Assembly (NCBI RefSeq): GCF_016808095.1
Contig: NC_068972.1
Location: forward strand, 12,010,861-12,074,860
Length of the DNA stretch: 64,000 nucleotides
Origin: Vigna angularis
Lineage: Eukaryota; Streptophyta; Magnoliopsida; Fabales; Fabaceae
Reading direction: 5' to 3'
The position numbers and the translations under genes are program-made. Of the stretch, positions 47,697-61,362 are shown in pieces. Position 1 is the first letter of the stretch, and every line of letters starts with the position of its first letter. The notes below the pieces were generated by a model. It ran no database searches. It was not told the origin of the DNA and worked only from the letters and a program-made list of their open reading frames with translations.

Positions 47697-49839
47697 GCAT
47701 GTGTGCAATGAGTTTAAAAAAGAAGGCATTTACCTAATGTGGAATAATAGACACGTGAAAAATAATGATTGGAGTTTTGGAGGAAAATTCCGAAAGCTCA
47801 TATTAAATGCATTGTTTTAGTACAACTTCAACATAATAATGCACATTACATGTCTATTCCACAGTGTAGACACGATGGCGACGTTGCAGCGTGCGTAGGT
47901 TCTTGCCATTAAATAATTAATTAGTTAACTCCGTCCACTATTCCTAATATAATCGGAAGATAATTTGAAGGAGATATCAGATAATTTTTTCCTAAATACA
48001 ATAATAAGCCTACAAATTAAGATGTCACCCTATTGATTAAAACATTTTTATAATTATATTTTTTTAATTCGTGTATAACTTTTTTTATTAAACTTTATAT
48101 TTTTATGATAAATATTCCACAATTATATAAAAAACGATTTCTTTGATGTTATAAGTTTTTTATTCATCAAACTTAAACTCAGAGTAAAGGTTAAATGATA
48201 AACACGAAAGGGTTTGTATTTATCTCACAATTTTGTTTGCTGTAAAACAAAAACTTAAACTTTCTTAATATGATTTACTATTTTATAGACTGATAGGTAA
48301 ACCAGTCAAATTTATGATTACCATAATATTTTAAAGAGCGTTATTGTAAAATTAACAAATTTACTATATATGACAGATTATAATAATCTGATAAAACTTT
48401 TTAGACATGCAATGCATACATTGTTTTCTCTAAAAGTACTTTTTATTAAGAACAAACTAATATATTCAATGCATTAAAACCTTTAATTAAGAAACTAATT
48501 TAACAATAGGCCCTTTAGATTTTTCTGACAAATTGGGGAAGATTTAGAACAATCTTTATCGTGGTTAAACTTTTAAAAGCTTAAATATGTTTTAAATTTA
48601 TTAATGTTGATACAAAATTGAAACTTTTTATTGTGTAAAATTTGATATATTTTTATTTTCAAATTTTAAAAATAAATTAATATAATCATTTTAATCAAAT
48701 TATTTTAATTTATCAAAAGTGGTTTTAGTTAACATTAAAACAAAAACATATCAAATAATATAAACAACTCAAACATTAATATAAAATATATTTAATATAT
48801 AAAAAAATAGAATAATTAAATAATAAAAATTATATCAATTCAATTTAAAAATTTAAAAACAAAAATAAAAATAAAAATAAATTTCAATTTAAAAAAATTA
48901 AAAATTAAAAATATATTTAACCTAATTTTTTTTCATTATCGTGTTAAAGTATGAAGGATTTAAAATAAAGTAGTATTTGCTGGAACCGAAATGGTTGGTA
49001 CCAAGAGGCTAATATATCTTAGATATTGTATTTGGTTTGGAAATGAAATTTTTAAAAGGAAAGTAAAAACGATATATAGTATCTTAATAGTCTTTGTATT
49101 AATTTATAATTACTCTCTATGCTTAACTCATTAACTAAATTTAGTGATTACGTCATATTAATACGTAGGGTGGAGTAATTGTGGGACTAAAAAATTAAAA
49201 AAATCATAGTTCACGTTCTCACTACGCGTTAGAAACTGTTTTTGTGCAAGCAAAATTAATTGCATCAAACGCGTGATCTTGTCTCCTAGTAGTCACATCA
49301 CACGTACACTAGTAATCACATCACACGTACACTAGTAGTCACATCATACGTACAGTAAATTGACTTACCTTTGCCAATATAAATGACCCGTACATGAAAC
49401 ATAACCTTCACTGATCCCTTATACGTGTCGAATGATCGTTAAAACAGTGCAGGACCTACCATAGACAAATTAATGAACAAATATTTGCTTTTTAAAATAT
49501 CATTTAATTAAATGTAAACAAAAAACATGAAGAAACAATTTTTCAAGAGGTCTGCAACATCAAGGAATTTGAAGAACATTCTTCAAAAGCAACAGTGACA
49601 ATGAGACTTAATCTAAGTCTAGGGGGAGTGATTTTTTTTTTTCGTTTTAGGAAAATATGCACGTATCATAAAAATAACAAAATCCTCTGTTAACGTTCGG
49701 TTTATAAAACTTGTGAAAAGAACAAATAAATTGCAAATAAAATAGTAAGATAAGAATTAATAATAAAATCATGGTAATTCAAATACGCTTTCAAAATTCA
49801 TGAACACGTGGATATATTCTAAACAATTTCTATCATATA

Positions 49840-49881
<42 letters not shown>

Positions 49882-50545
49882 GTATTTTCTTAATAAAAAA
49901 TCATTTTAGTTAGATTTTAAATTTTCACTTTCTCACTCTGAAAAATTAGACGTATAATTTATTTTTTAGGAGTGATGTTATTTTTATCTTTTTCAAAGAA
50001 AAATTAGATAAGAGAAATATTTCTCAACTCAAAAGGTTAGAAAAAACTATTTTCTACCCAATATGCTCTAAATTATAAAAGTAATCATAACATCAAGTTT
50101 TTATTAAGAAATGTGACATTTAGTGTCATTATTACGTTAAATTGTATTAATCCATTTTACTGTTATTTTTAATGGAGTCATATCACAACGTTAATAAAAA
50201 GTTAACCAGTCTCATTAAATGTTGTATTTGTTTTTGTTTTATTTTATCATGGGATGAGAGAAAAGGGGGACGAAGGTGAGAAAGGGAGGAAAGAAAACGT
50301 TAATTTTCATATTTGTACACGCCAAAGTATTTATTACGTGTGAAACCACATACTTTTGTTCGTCATGTTTCATGGAGTTTAATACAAACATTTGTGATTT
50401 GTTTTTGACAATCAAAACTCGTGGCTCTTTTCAATAACCACGTTTTGTCGTCGTGTGCTCATATAGTCACGAAATTAAAGAGAGAAATATCAATCAAAAT
50501 AATGAATGACATAGATAATAAAGTCAAATAAATCCTTTAAAACAA
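47697..50545. other. Intergenic repeat-rich DNA, copy 2
   Basis: Counterpart of 2790-5514. It holds the MITE at 48579-48922 and an (AT)n tract at about 49849-49878. A 22-bp CACATCACACGTACACTAGTA-like unit is repeated about three times at 49294-49352, where copy 1 has one. No gene. Confidence 0.6.
48579..48922. mobile_element. Legume-type MITE, copy 2
   Basis: Same element and position within the duplicated segment as 3621-3981, slightly shorter. Confidence 0.6.
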
Positions 50546-50548
50546 TTA

Positions 50549-51167
50549 GGCTTTGTTCTTTTGTAGGGATTTGGGGGAGATGATTTGAATGAATTTGAGT
50601 GGATTTGAGGGTAATTTTTTGTTGTTTTTTTGAGTGTATTTGTGGGTAATTGAAAATGGATTTGGAAGTAAAGTTTGTGAGAAATAGTATAGGATTTGAT
50701 TGATGTGACAAATAAAAAAATTTGTTTAATTGATAAAAATTGAAGATTACCAAAATACCCTTAGTTATTAAAATAATATAAAATGATAATTATTAATATT
50801 ATATTTAATTATAAAAATATTTGTAAAGAGTAAAAAATTAAATTAATAATAATAATAATAATATATTATTATTTATTATTTATTTTATTAATATTAATAT
50901 TAATATTATTAATGTTAATATTAATATTAATATTAATATTCATGTTGATGCTAAGAATCTATTTCAATCAAATACATTAGGGTAAAATTGGAATTTATAA
51001 CAATTCCTTACAAATCTGCGCTGGGTAGAGAAGATTGAAAATTTACTTCATCCCGCAAATCTACTATTTTCATCGCCCGCAAATTTATCAAAACGAACAT
51101 AAAACTCAATAGAAATCCATCATTGCAAATCATCAACAACAGTAAATACCTTAAAGCGAACACGACA
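50549..51167. mobile_element. PIF/Harbinger-like (Tourist-type) element 1
   Basis: Begins GGCTTTGTTCTTTTGTAGGG and ends in sequence whose reverse complement, TGTCGTGTTCGCTTTAAG, resembles the left end. It is flanked by TTA at 50546-50548 and 51168-51170. A 3-bp TTA/TAA target duplication with GGsCTTTGTT-like ends fits PIF/Harbinger MITEs. No transposase. The interior includes an AAT/ATT-rich tract at about 50850-50940. Confidence 0.6.
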
Positions 51168-51170
51168 TTA

Positions 51171-52989
51171 GGCTTTGTTCTTTTGTAGTGATTTGGGGGA
51201 GATGATTTGAAGGGATTTGAGTGGATTTTTTAGGGTAATTTTTTTGTTGTTTTTTTGAGTGGATTTGTGGGTAATTGAGAGTAAATTTGGAAGTAAAGTT
51301 TGTGAGAATTAGTGTAGGATTTGATTGATGTGACAGATTTAAAAAATTAATTTAATTGGTAGAAATTAAAGATTACCAAAATGCCCATAGTTATTAAAGT
51401 AATATAAAATGTTATTTATTAATGTTATAGTTAATTGTAAAAATGTTTATAAAGAGACCAAAATTATAAATAATTTTTAAAATTAATTTTTAAAAATTAT
51501 AAAATTTATAATGTAGTAAAATGAATTTATTTTTAAATGTAGTATTTGTTTGTAATATAATGTACTACCAAGTAGTATCAATTTATTTGTTACCAAAGTG
51601 ATATCGATTAATTTTAAACAAACATATAATTAAACGAAGTTATAATATTATATGACCTAAAAAAAAGTATCAACATAATAACATACAAATATATTTGTAA
51701 TAGTTCATGATGACCTTGCTTCAGTGAGGTATCGTTGCAATATAAAATGATAATTGTTGATGTTATATTTAGTTGTAAAAATATTTATAAAAGGAAAAAA
51801 AAATAATTATTAAAATTAATTTTAAAAATATAAAAAAATTGTAATTTTAGTAAATTGAAATAATTTTTTTAAAATATAATGTTTTTTTAATCTAATTTAC
51901 TACTAAGTGATATGTTTTTTTTATTGAATAAAATTTAATATTTATGAAAAAATAAATCATTCACCGAAAATTAAACAATGATTTTTAAAATTCAATTTAA
52001 CCTCAAACTTTTCTATTCAGGTTTAGAGAAAAACCTTGCCTTTAAATATAAATGGCATTTTAGAATAGAATGGTAAAGCGTCAAAAGGTGAATTTGGGGG
52101 TTCAATCTCTTTGCTTCAACCTCGTTTGGAAGAAGCATCAAGTAGCCTTTGTGCCCATGAAAAATTTTCATTGGTCCGTTCGATCGTGTTTAAAAGCAAT
52201 TTGAATGAAAAATTGAAGGATGAAGGGATGGGATGAGATTCAATCTTCTTTATCTTCTTGATCGAGTTCCACGTTGGGCCATCAAGCTTCCTCTCGGTTC
52301 GGCCATCAAGCTTCCTCCCGATCTGTTCAACTTGGCCGAGTTCAACCTCAGGCTCCGACTCACCAGACCATCTTCTGCAAATACACACAGGAAGCGGGAA
52401 TCGAATACCATGGAGAGGAACGAATACAACGACAACAAACCGAATCTCACAGGAGGGGAACCGAATATAGTGGCGAAGGAACCGAATACCCATTCAGTTT
52501 TCTTACTTGAGGTGGAACCGCATACAGTTCCCAAGAACTGAATACCACCATTGTTTCTCCTCTTTTGCATCTTCATTCTTCGTCTTCAACCTCTATTTTC
52601 TTCAATTTCATCCATCAACCTCATTAACATCAAGCCCCTTCTTGATCTTCATCTCCTCGGAATGGCTCTAACCTGCAAAAACAACAAAAAAATTCACAAA
52701 AAAACCATTAGATCTTATGACCTCATTTGCTGCTCACAACCAACAAAGTAAATATATATTTAACGTGTTAATTTTTTTCATGGTATTCTAGAAAGTTACG
52801 AGGACAAAAATGATATTTTGTTGAAAATCAGTGCAAATCACACCAAAATAGCAAGAGCGGATCTTGCAAATCATCGCAATTCCATCGTTGCAAATCATTG
52901 CAAATCAACTGAAACGAACACAATCAATCTCGCAAATCATCTCTCGCTTTTTCTCTTGAACAGTGAATTCCGCACAAGCGAACATAGCG
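51171..52989. mobile_element. PIF/Harbinger-like element 2
   Basis: Starts with nearly the same end as element 1 (GGCTTTGTTCTTTTGTAGTG) and finishes with a right end that reverse complements to CGCTATGTTCGCTTGTGCGG. It is flanked by TTA at 51168-51170 and 52990-52992. The copy 1 site (5515-5517) has a single TTA and neither element. The 1.8-kb interior has no recognisable transposase. It contains a less AT-rich block at about 52110-52560 with local repeats (GGCCATCAAGCTTCCTC twice, GAACCGAATA several times), possibly captured or decayed sequence. Several overlapping frames there are not convincing genes. Confidence 0.6.
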
Positions 52990-52992
52990 TTA

Positions 52993-55900
52993 GTGATGCT
53001 TCTCTTTGTTTTCTCATGGTATGTTTAGTTTATGATTTTTTATAGATTTTATATTGAGAGATAAAATAAACTTTAACATATAAACTTATGTAAACTTTAT
53101 TTTATAAATATTTATGTAATATTTAAATTAAATTTAAAGTTTAATTTTTTTATATTTTTGTATGTTGATTTTTATATTTGGGTCTTAGTTTTGAATAAAA
53201 TCTATAAAAATATTTTGATATTCAAGTTAGTGTTTTATTTGAGTTTTTTTTTAAGAGAGATTAGTTGAGAAAAACTAATCTTTTATCTCAAGTGTTCATC
53301 TATTTATATTTTTTCTTATAAGATAATTTACAATTCAAATGATTAAGGAAAGCTCAAATATGACTTAAGGTAATGATTTGTCCATAATCTTTACTGAATC
53401 GTGTTTGTGTACATGTTGTGTTAGTTGAGTCTTTGATTGTTATTAGTCAAGATTAAACATTTTTGACTTAAGTGTGTCTAAAATTTTATATGTCGTGATG
53501 TGAAAGTCTTACTTAATTATTGACATGAATATCCTACCATAAAAGAAAATAGTAAAAGTGTTAAGAAGTAAATTTTAAATCTATCCTATAAAATAATCTT
53601 GTAACATGATGTTTGTACTCACATATATATTTTAAATTGATATTGTCTCTATTTAATGAGATTTCTAACACACCCCTCACGTCGAGATATATACATATTG
53701 AATATGTGACTGCATATTAATAGGTGATTCGATAACCGCACATAAACTCATCATAAAATAAATTTGGTTAAGATAGACTCAAACTCAGAACTTTGATATC
53801 ATATTAAGAAATAAATTTTAAATATAATTCAACCTTACAAAATTAGTTTATAAAATAACATTTACACCTTTTATATATATCAAATACACATTACCATGAA
53901 TATCATTTCAAAATAAGAAAATATCATGCAACCTAATTAACAAGTTTCTAGTCTATATAAGACTTTTTAAATAAAATGTCAAATACAAGTTACCATGAAT
54001 ATCATTTCAAAATAAGAAAATATCGTGCAACCTAATTAATAATTTCTATGTAGTACAAGTATGATAATAAAAAAATTTAATGATATTTTAACAAAAATAA
54101 AATTATTAAATATGACTTATAGTTTTATTTTTATTTTTCAGACTACAGTTATAAACAATTCTTAAAAACGAATGTAGGTGGTAATTAGTTTTTTTTTTTA
54201 AATTAATTAAAGAGATAAAATTTGCTTTCACGTGGGAAAGCAAGTTTCGGCTTGAATTTGGTGATCCACGTGCTTTGTGGACTACTTGTTATCCTAACAA
54301 CTAAAGCTGTTTCAAAACTACTAAAATAAAATCGAATTTGATACAATTTTAAAAAGAGGAAAAATTATTATTTACACTTACGACTTTTAGAGTGAGGTAG
54401 TAAAATAATTTATATTTTAAATGTGAATAGATAGAAATATTAAAGCAAATAAATTCATTAACAAAATCAAATTTTCACTTTTTACACTATTTTTAATAAT
54501 CACATACATTAATTATCATTTATCATTTATGGCTTTATTTTTAAAATTAATATTTGTAATTATTGTCACTGTCAAGCTGAATTATCGGAGTCATATGCAT
54601 GGTATTCAGTAATTCAACAGAGGAGCTCCCACAAAGTTATTGAACCTGACCCATTGATTTGCTTTATTTTTCATAAATCATGTAATTGTAAACCTAATTT
54701 ATTGATCAATTTGAAATATCATAGTAGTAACGAGCGCAGGTCATTTTGATTGAACAACATAAATATTTTGTGTTATAGTCATTTTACTTTTATTTTGTAA
54801 TCACTCGTGTGTTTGTGATCTCTAACATACATATATAAAATATTTTCTTCCAATTTATCTTTGATCTCTCACGACTTAAATCCTCTCTCTGAAATATTTT
54901 TTTTTCTTGTAATATAAGATCATTATATTTGTAAAACATCACACACAAAAAATGCTATAAGCTAAATTTATTTTAAATAGATTCATATAAGCACATACTT
55001 TCACAACTTATCTATATAGGGAATATCATTCACAAATAAACTCATTCTTCTAATCATATCACAACAAAGAATCAAGTGTCCAACATCTCTCAATCTAATC
55101 AATTACCTCGCATGCCATAAAACATTGATATCACATCAACACAAACACTTCACTCTATTTTTGAAAGACTCGTGTATTAAATTAAACTCAAATAATATAC
55201 TATACTCATTTCACTCTTCACAAAACAACAATATAATTAAATCAAACCTCTCATTCTAAATTCAAAAGTTATTATATATTAAACACAAATACTTTCTATA
55301 CCAATTATCAACTTTAATGACCACCTCACCTTCAGATTCAAGTCCTTTAATATAGAGTATTAGAAGAAAAGGAAATGTCTTTCCTTGCCTAAATGAAGCT
55401 TCTTAACTCAAATTACGCTTCAAGAATCCTTACTCTAACAAGATGCAATACTTGTACATCCAAATAAGATGAAAGATCACATACTTTAACAGTCCTATAA
55501 AGGCTCAAATTTATCTTGAGCTTAACTGAGTCACATGCAAGCAACACATCCCATGTATGTATGTAAAGCTTCTAAAATGGTTTGAGAAAAGAGTAAAAGA
55601 TGACTCTAGTTAAGATTATGATTTGATAGATTATACTTTTCTACACTAAGTTTTCTATGATAGATTTTAATTTTAAAAAATATGAATAAATTTGTTAGAA
55701 TATAGAGAGAAATCTAATGGGAAAAAAAATAGTTTTGGAGAGTGCGTGATTTTTTACATAAATGCTCTTACAAAACCTTTTAATTACTTTTTAGGTATAA
55801 TATTGAATATCCTACCTTCTAACGTCATTGACTATTGATGAAAAATTTATGAAATCACCTCAAATTATAGCAAATACCCACTGTACTGATTTTATTAATA

Positions 55901-58208
55901 TACTGTTGATATATATTTATACATATACTTAAATTTTCTATATAATATTAATCTTTACTTTTATTAGATATAATATTTATTAAATTTTATAAACGTAATA
56001 TTTTTATTTGTCATTCCTATATCTTTTGTAATTATTTTATTAACAACAATTTCTTAATATAAATTCAGTTAAAGAAATGTATGATTAATATACTATTATA
56101 TATAATAAATATATCATATTTAGTAAATATAATAATTTATATTATATAAGAAAATTATCAGTATATACATAAGTAATATTTCAATATAATTAATATGATT
56201 GTAGGCTCTTATTCGATATACACTTAAACACTCATTTTGACAACCTAGTGTTATATACGTAGAAAACAATTAGCCATTATTTGGATTTGAGGAAAGTGGA
56301 AGAGAAAAATAAAAGTTAAACAAGGGAGAGATGAGAAAAAAACATTGGAGTTGTTTGATAAAATTGAAAGATAGTGGACAGAGAAAAATAACTAATAGAA
56401 AATATACAAAAATGCAAGTATATTATTTAAAGAAAAAATAATTATTAATGAATTAAATTTTAGCGCTTATATTTTTTTTAAGTGTTTTTATTTAATAGTG
56501 TCAAACTCAAATATCGATTAATATAGTATGAATGATTCGGAATTTTAAAAATATATGTTGGAGTACTGAACTCTTGCTTCAGTAACATGTGAGTTACACT
56601 GGCTCACTTACATGATCCTTATCCAACTTATTCTCGTTTAATTGTTTTATATTATAATAATAAAAGCTCTTTTCACATAGCTGTTAACCTCGTGTTTTAC
56701 GAGGGTATTAAATATTTAAACATAATTAAGGTCTTGCTTTGAGTCTCATCCTCCAAATAGCTGTAGACATTTTTACTAAAGATTTTCTACTTAAACCATT
56801 CATCAGCAACTTTATCTAAGTCAGAGTTAGTATTTGGCTGATTCTTCTTCTACCTCCCTTTTTTTCTTCTTTCGAAATGTGAATATTTTGGAATCTGAAA
56901 ATATATTTTAAAATATACATTTTGAAATGTTTTTTCAATACATTTTGAATTGTACCAATGAAAAAATATTTTTATATTTTTGGATTGCTCAATTCAAAAT
57001 ACATTTTAAAAGAAAATTATATTCTAATCCAAAAGATATTTCTATATCCAAAACACATTTTAAAATACACATTTCAAAATACATTAAAAAAATTCATTTC
57101 AGAAAGTGCATTTCAAAATGTATTTCCAAATCCAAACATATCTCTCAAATTATATAATTTAGAATGTATTTTAAAAAAATAATTTTGAATTATACAATTC
57201 ATAAACTATTTTTGAATTTGAAAATATATGTATTTTGAAATGCATTTAAAAATATATATATTTCAGAATACACATTTTGAAAAATATTTTCAAATCCAGA
57301 AATATATTTTAGAAGTATATACATTCTAAAATATATTAAACAAAAAAAATTGGATTGAGTGGATGAATTTCCTTCTTCCGGATTGAAGTTTTCACAGGCT
57401 CCTTCTTCTCCCTATCTCCATTTTGTCCACCATAAGAGACCCATTCACACTCTTCACACACAAACCAGTTAAAAAAAGAAAAACAGGGCACATAACATCT
57501 CTATTCTTCTTTACAATTAAATTCAATCTTCCTTAATAGTTTATAACTTTTTTTAACGAATGTTGTGTTTCCACCACTAACATCTCTCTACCATTGTCCC
57601 TTTATCTCATATATCCATATATCTATTATGATTAATAAAAGGCATTTTGTGACATATAGTAAAACAAGTAAGAATGGTAATAACACAATAAATAATAGGT
57701 TGTTTGCAATGTACTGTATATTTAGATAAGATAAAAAGATTTGAAAAGTGTAAATAAAATTATTAAAGAAAATTACTTGTAGTAATTATAAGAGTAAAAT
57801 AGTACATGCAACTCTAAAACGACTTATCTATTTATATAAAGTTACAAATAATAATAATAATAATAATAATAGTAATAAAATGTATGAGAGGTTAAATAAT
57901 AATCACGAGTTTGAAATTTAACAGTAATTTCGTAAAACAAAATAATTGTGGTCTATTTTTCCTTTTTGAACCGAATATAGTTCGCTAATAAGAGATTTGA
58001 CAAGTGACGGGATTTAAGGTAGATTATTCAAGTTCAGCGTTCTAAACTATGCGCCACAAACATGGACAGAGGAAATAAAAAATAAAAATAGGAGATGAGA
58101 AAGAAAGAAGGATAATAAACTGTTTGTATAAAATGTAATTCAAGCCATCTACATCAATAAACAATCAACCAACAAATTTTGGTTTCACTTACTCATAATC
58201 CGTCATTT
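52993..58208. other. Intergenic, copy 2 counterpart of 5515-17113
   Basis: No supported gene. It contains the legume repeat at about 53565-53875, an approximately 100-bp local duplication at about 53880-54045, the empty CACTA site (ATA 56193-56195), the empty solo-LTR site (GTGTC 56498-56502), the inverted-word block at about 56875-57345 and an (AAT)n tract at about 57848-57873. Confidence 0.6.
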
Positions 58209-61200
58209 TCATTTTTGTTGAGGGCGCTTCATTTTGAGAAGATGGGAGATTCCTGCAATAACGTGTAAACGACTGCTCGGGACACCTGTCTTTGCCAGGG
58301 CCTTGCCATTGTGGTCGAGAAGCACAAAACAAGGAACATAGCTAACATCATAATGAAGGAGCTGCGATACGAACATTCAAAACCAAGTCAGCAAGAAGTA
58401 ATGAGAACAAAATGGATTCTCCTGATATTAAACAAATAAATAACATGTTCAATGATTTCTATACAACATTATCCTTCAGGAATCAGAAGATAGAAAAAAA
58501 CACCAAAATGAAGGTAATACAATAGTACTGAGAGCTTGAACTATTTCAAAGGAATTTCAAGTAAATAGATTTTTTCAAGGTCAACATAATTTCTACGAAT
58601 AGCAAGCTGAGGTATTTAAACAAAACTTCCAACTGCTTCCTAAATTTGAAATTCTACTGTTTCCATCAAGAAAAAGATAAAGGCTCATGTATCTTCTCTA
58701 TTGAAAATGTATATTACTTTATAATTAAAATATGTAATATGTTCTTCCAGATCCTTCCAAAAAACTGATGTTTCTTCACAGAACCATCATCTCAAGTTTC
58801 ACATGGGAATACGCCGAAATCACATTTCTACAGAAACTATATACACCGAAGGACATATATGGAAAATGGATCTAGAAAATTAAGTATATGGTGATAATTT
58901 TTGGCTGAAGTGTGATCCTAGGATGGATGTCTTAGTTTGGACAAATTTGGGCATTGCCCATTCATCAATTTTTATTAGTATACGGTGATAATTGAGATAT
59001 TCAAGGAAGCAGCATTTTTTCAGTTGAAAGGTAAGGTTAAACATGGAAGCAGCATCAATGCATGATGTACATAATCCAAGACAAGATACTGGGTTAAGGC
59101 CAATTTAAGCAGAAAACAGTAGTGCAAATAAAATTTGCATGGTTTGCTTGCATGTAGAGGTCATTCTGAAAGAATGAACAAAAAAAAAAGGCCAAAGTTA
59201 CAGAGATGAAGAGACGACAAAACAATACTTCTTCAAAGGGATATATTGACCACAATCACATTTGAGGAAAACAAAATTGACAAACAGGTCTGCATCTTGA
59301 AGAGGTAAAAAACATGGCTTGGAGCAGGAGACAGAGTCACAGAACGTCAACCTAATGGCTTAGTCAGGTCTGCCCAAACGTGGTTCAGCATAAAATGAAT
59401 AATTATCTTATTATTTGCTAAACCCCCATGCCCCATTAAATTCTTCCTAATAACCAAACTGATATGTAAGTTTATACACAACAATTAAAGAAACAGAACA
59501 ATATAAAATAATTACAAAACATCAAACCAAAATTTATATTCTTCACAGTCCAATGGCATATAAACCAATCTCCATAACAGAAAAAACATAGCTAACATCA
59601 TAACACCTATGCTGTTGCGTGGCTGCATGGTATTGTCCATACTACTCTAGAACAGTTATTGTAAAAGTATTATTCTAGTCGTTTAGTTCCTATTCATGAA
59701 AATTATTTTATATACTAGAATTAGATCTATTGCAATAGATAGATATTATTTTTATCAAGGGTTTCTGTTAAGAAAAGGGTTTAATTGCTGTAACTTAGTT
59801 TCATTTTCCCAGAACTGTAATAGGTTATTTTTTATTTTTCCTACATGCTTGTTAGAAGAACAGCCTTCTTATCTGTCTCCCAGATTTACTAGTTCATTTT
59901 TTCTGTCTCTTCCATTATACTAAATGGCCATTATTATTCTACAACAATCCAGTAACAGAAATGAAGTGAACCAATAACACTCAGCATCATGAACTCTTGT
60001 ACGAAAAAAATGTCAGTTGGATTTACCAAGCCCAGGAAATAACTCGGATGCACAGAATGTTCATGCAATTTATGCAACCAAACAGAAACCTTGGCTGAGA
60101 TGAAGTTTGATCCCATGTGGGGATTCTCAAAGGCCAGCAAAAGCCAAAAAACATTCTGCTTCTGAAACCCACATAGCAAATACTGAGTTTTTTTTTTTTA
60201 TTTCTTACTACTAAAGGTTTGCAGAAATCAGTAACAATCAATCAGAACTTCCTGAAGGTACTATTCAAATATATTGCTCCACCAGCCAACGATGTTTCTC
60301 AAGATAATTTTGAACAATGAAGGCAGATCTGAAATCATTAATGAATAGCCTATCTGATAGGTAAAAAGGAAAGACAACCTAATGATACAAACCAGTGTTT
60401 TTCTCCCAATTCCACTCCAAACTAAGAGTGATATCTTTTCTTTTTATTTCTTTGTATACCCAATCATCTCTAAGCTTATCTAACTAACTGGTGCAACTAA
60501 CACATGCTAACCCGCTTTTCATTTGGGTGTCGTCAGTGGAAACTACAGGTTTTCAAGTATCATGATTTAATTCTTTGAGCATAAAAATGAAAATTACCAA
60601 TTGATGGGAATTTTTTATAGGGGATGAACATTGAAAAATATAGTTATTCCACATGATTCATGTTTAAACTGAAGATGAAAACTTAATGAACAATGTCTTT
60701 ATTTCTTAAAGTAGTATTCAATCAATAACATTATAGTCATGGTCTGGGTCAGCCGCATTCAGATGTTGTTCATAATTTAGAGTATAGCCTTACTCACTAT
60801 GCAAAAACATAATTCAGAGTTTAGGATGAATTATATAACACAGAAATTAAGAAATTAGCTTCTAGAATAAATAATGTGGAAAAATTCTACAGTTTAGTTT
60901 ATTTTCACACACACATATATAGACACACCTGCATTTTAGTTTGTGAAAAGGTCCATTTGATACCTCAGGTAGCCAATTGGGATTCTCAGCATCAGCCATG
61001 ACAATATTGAGCCAGTGAGAGTTCCGGGTTTCGACTTCGGAAACAAATTTGAACAGGGAATTACAGAGCCTGCACTTGGCTGAGTAGAATTCCACCAAAG
61101 TCGCCTCCTTGGCGCTTGCCAGAGCCAAAGCAAATGCCCTCTGTTCTGCCTCCGACTGTGTGAGAGTCGTTTTCTTTTTCCAACCTGAAACAGAGCTCGC

Positions 61201-61362
61201 AAAATTGAAAGGTATTAAACCAAGGTTTTGGAGAGATTTCAATGGCCAAGGACCCTCAAACTTGCAGGGACCAGGACTAGAATTAGGGTTTGTTTCATTC
61301 CATGGCCATTTCAGGTAAAACATTTGTTTAGGTTTAGGATTGGGAACAGAAATCGAATCCAT
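58209..61362 (-). CDS. Thioredoxin-like fold protein, copy 2 (2 exons)
   Basis: Exon 1 is 61362-60964 and exon 2 is 58361-58209, with the same donor and acceptor as copy 1 and a 2.6-kb intron. The 183-residue product appears identical to copy 1, including the CRLC site (97-100) and cis-Pro143. Intron differences from copy 1 are a few single-base indels in homopolymers. Identical coding sequence implies a very recent duplication or conversion. Both copies appear able to produce protein, so the gene may have doubled dosage. Confidence 0.85.

Noticed and set aside
52116..52576. Frames of 66-125 codons in Harbinger-like element 2
   Set aside because: Several mutually overlapping frames on both strands, rich in short repeats, with no known domain.
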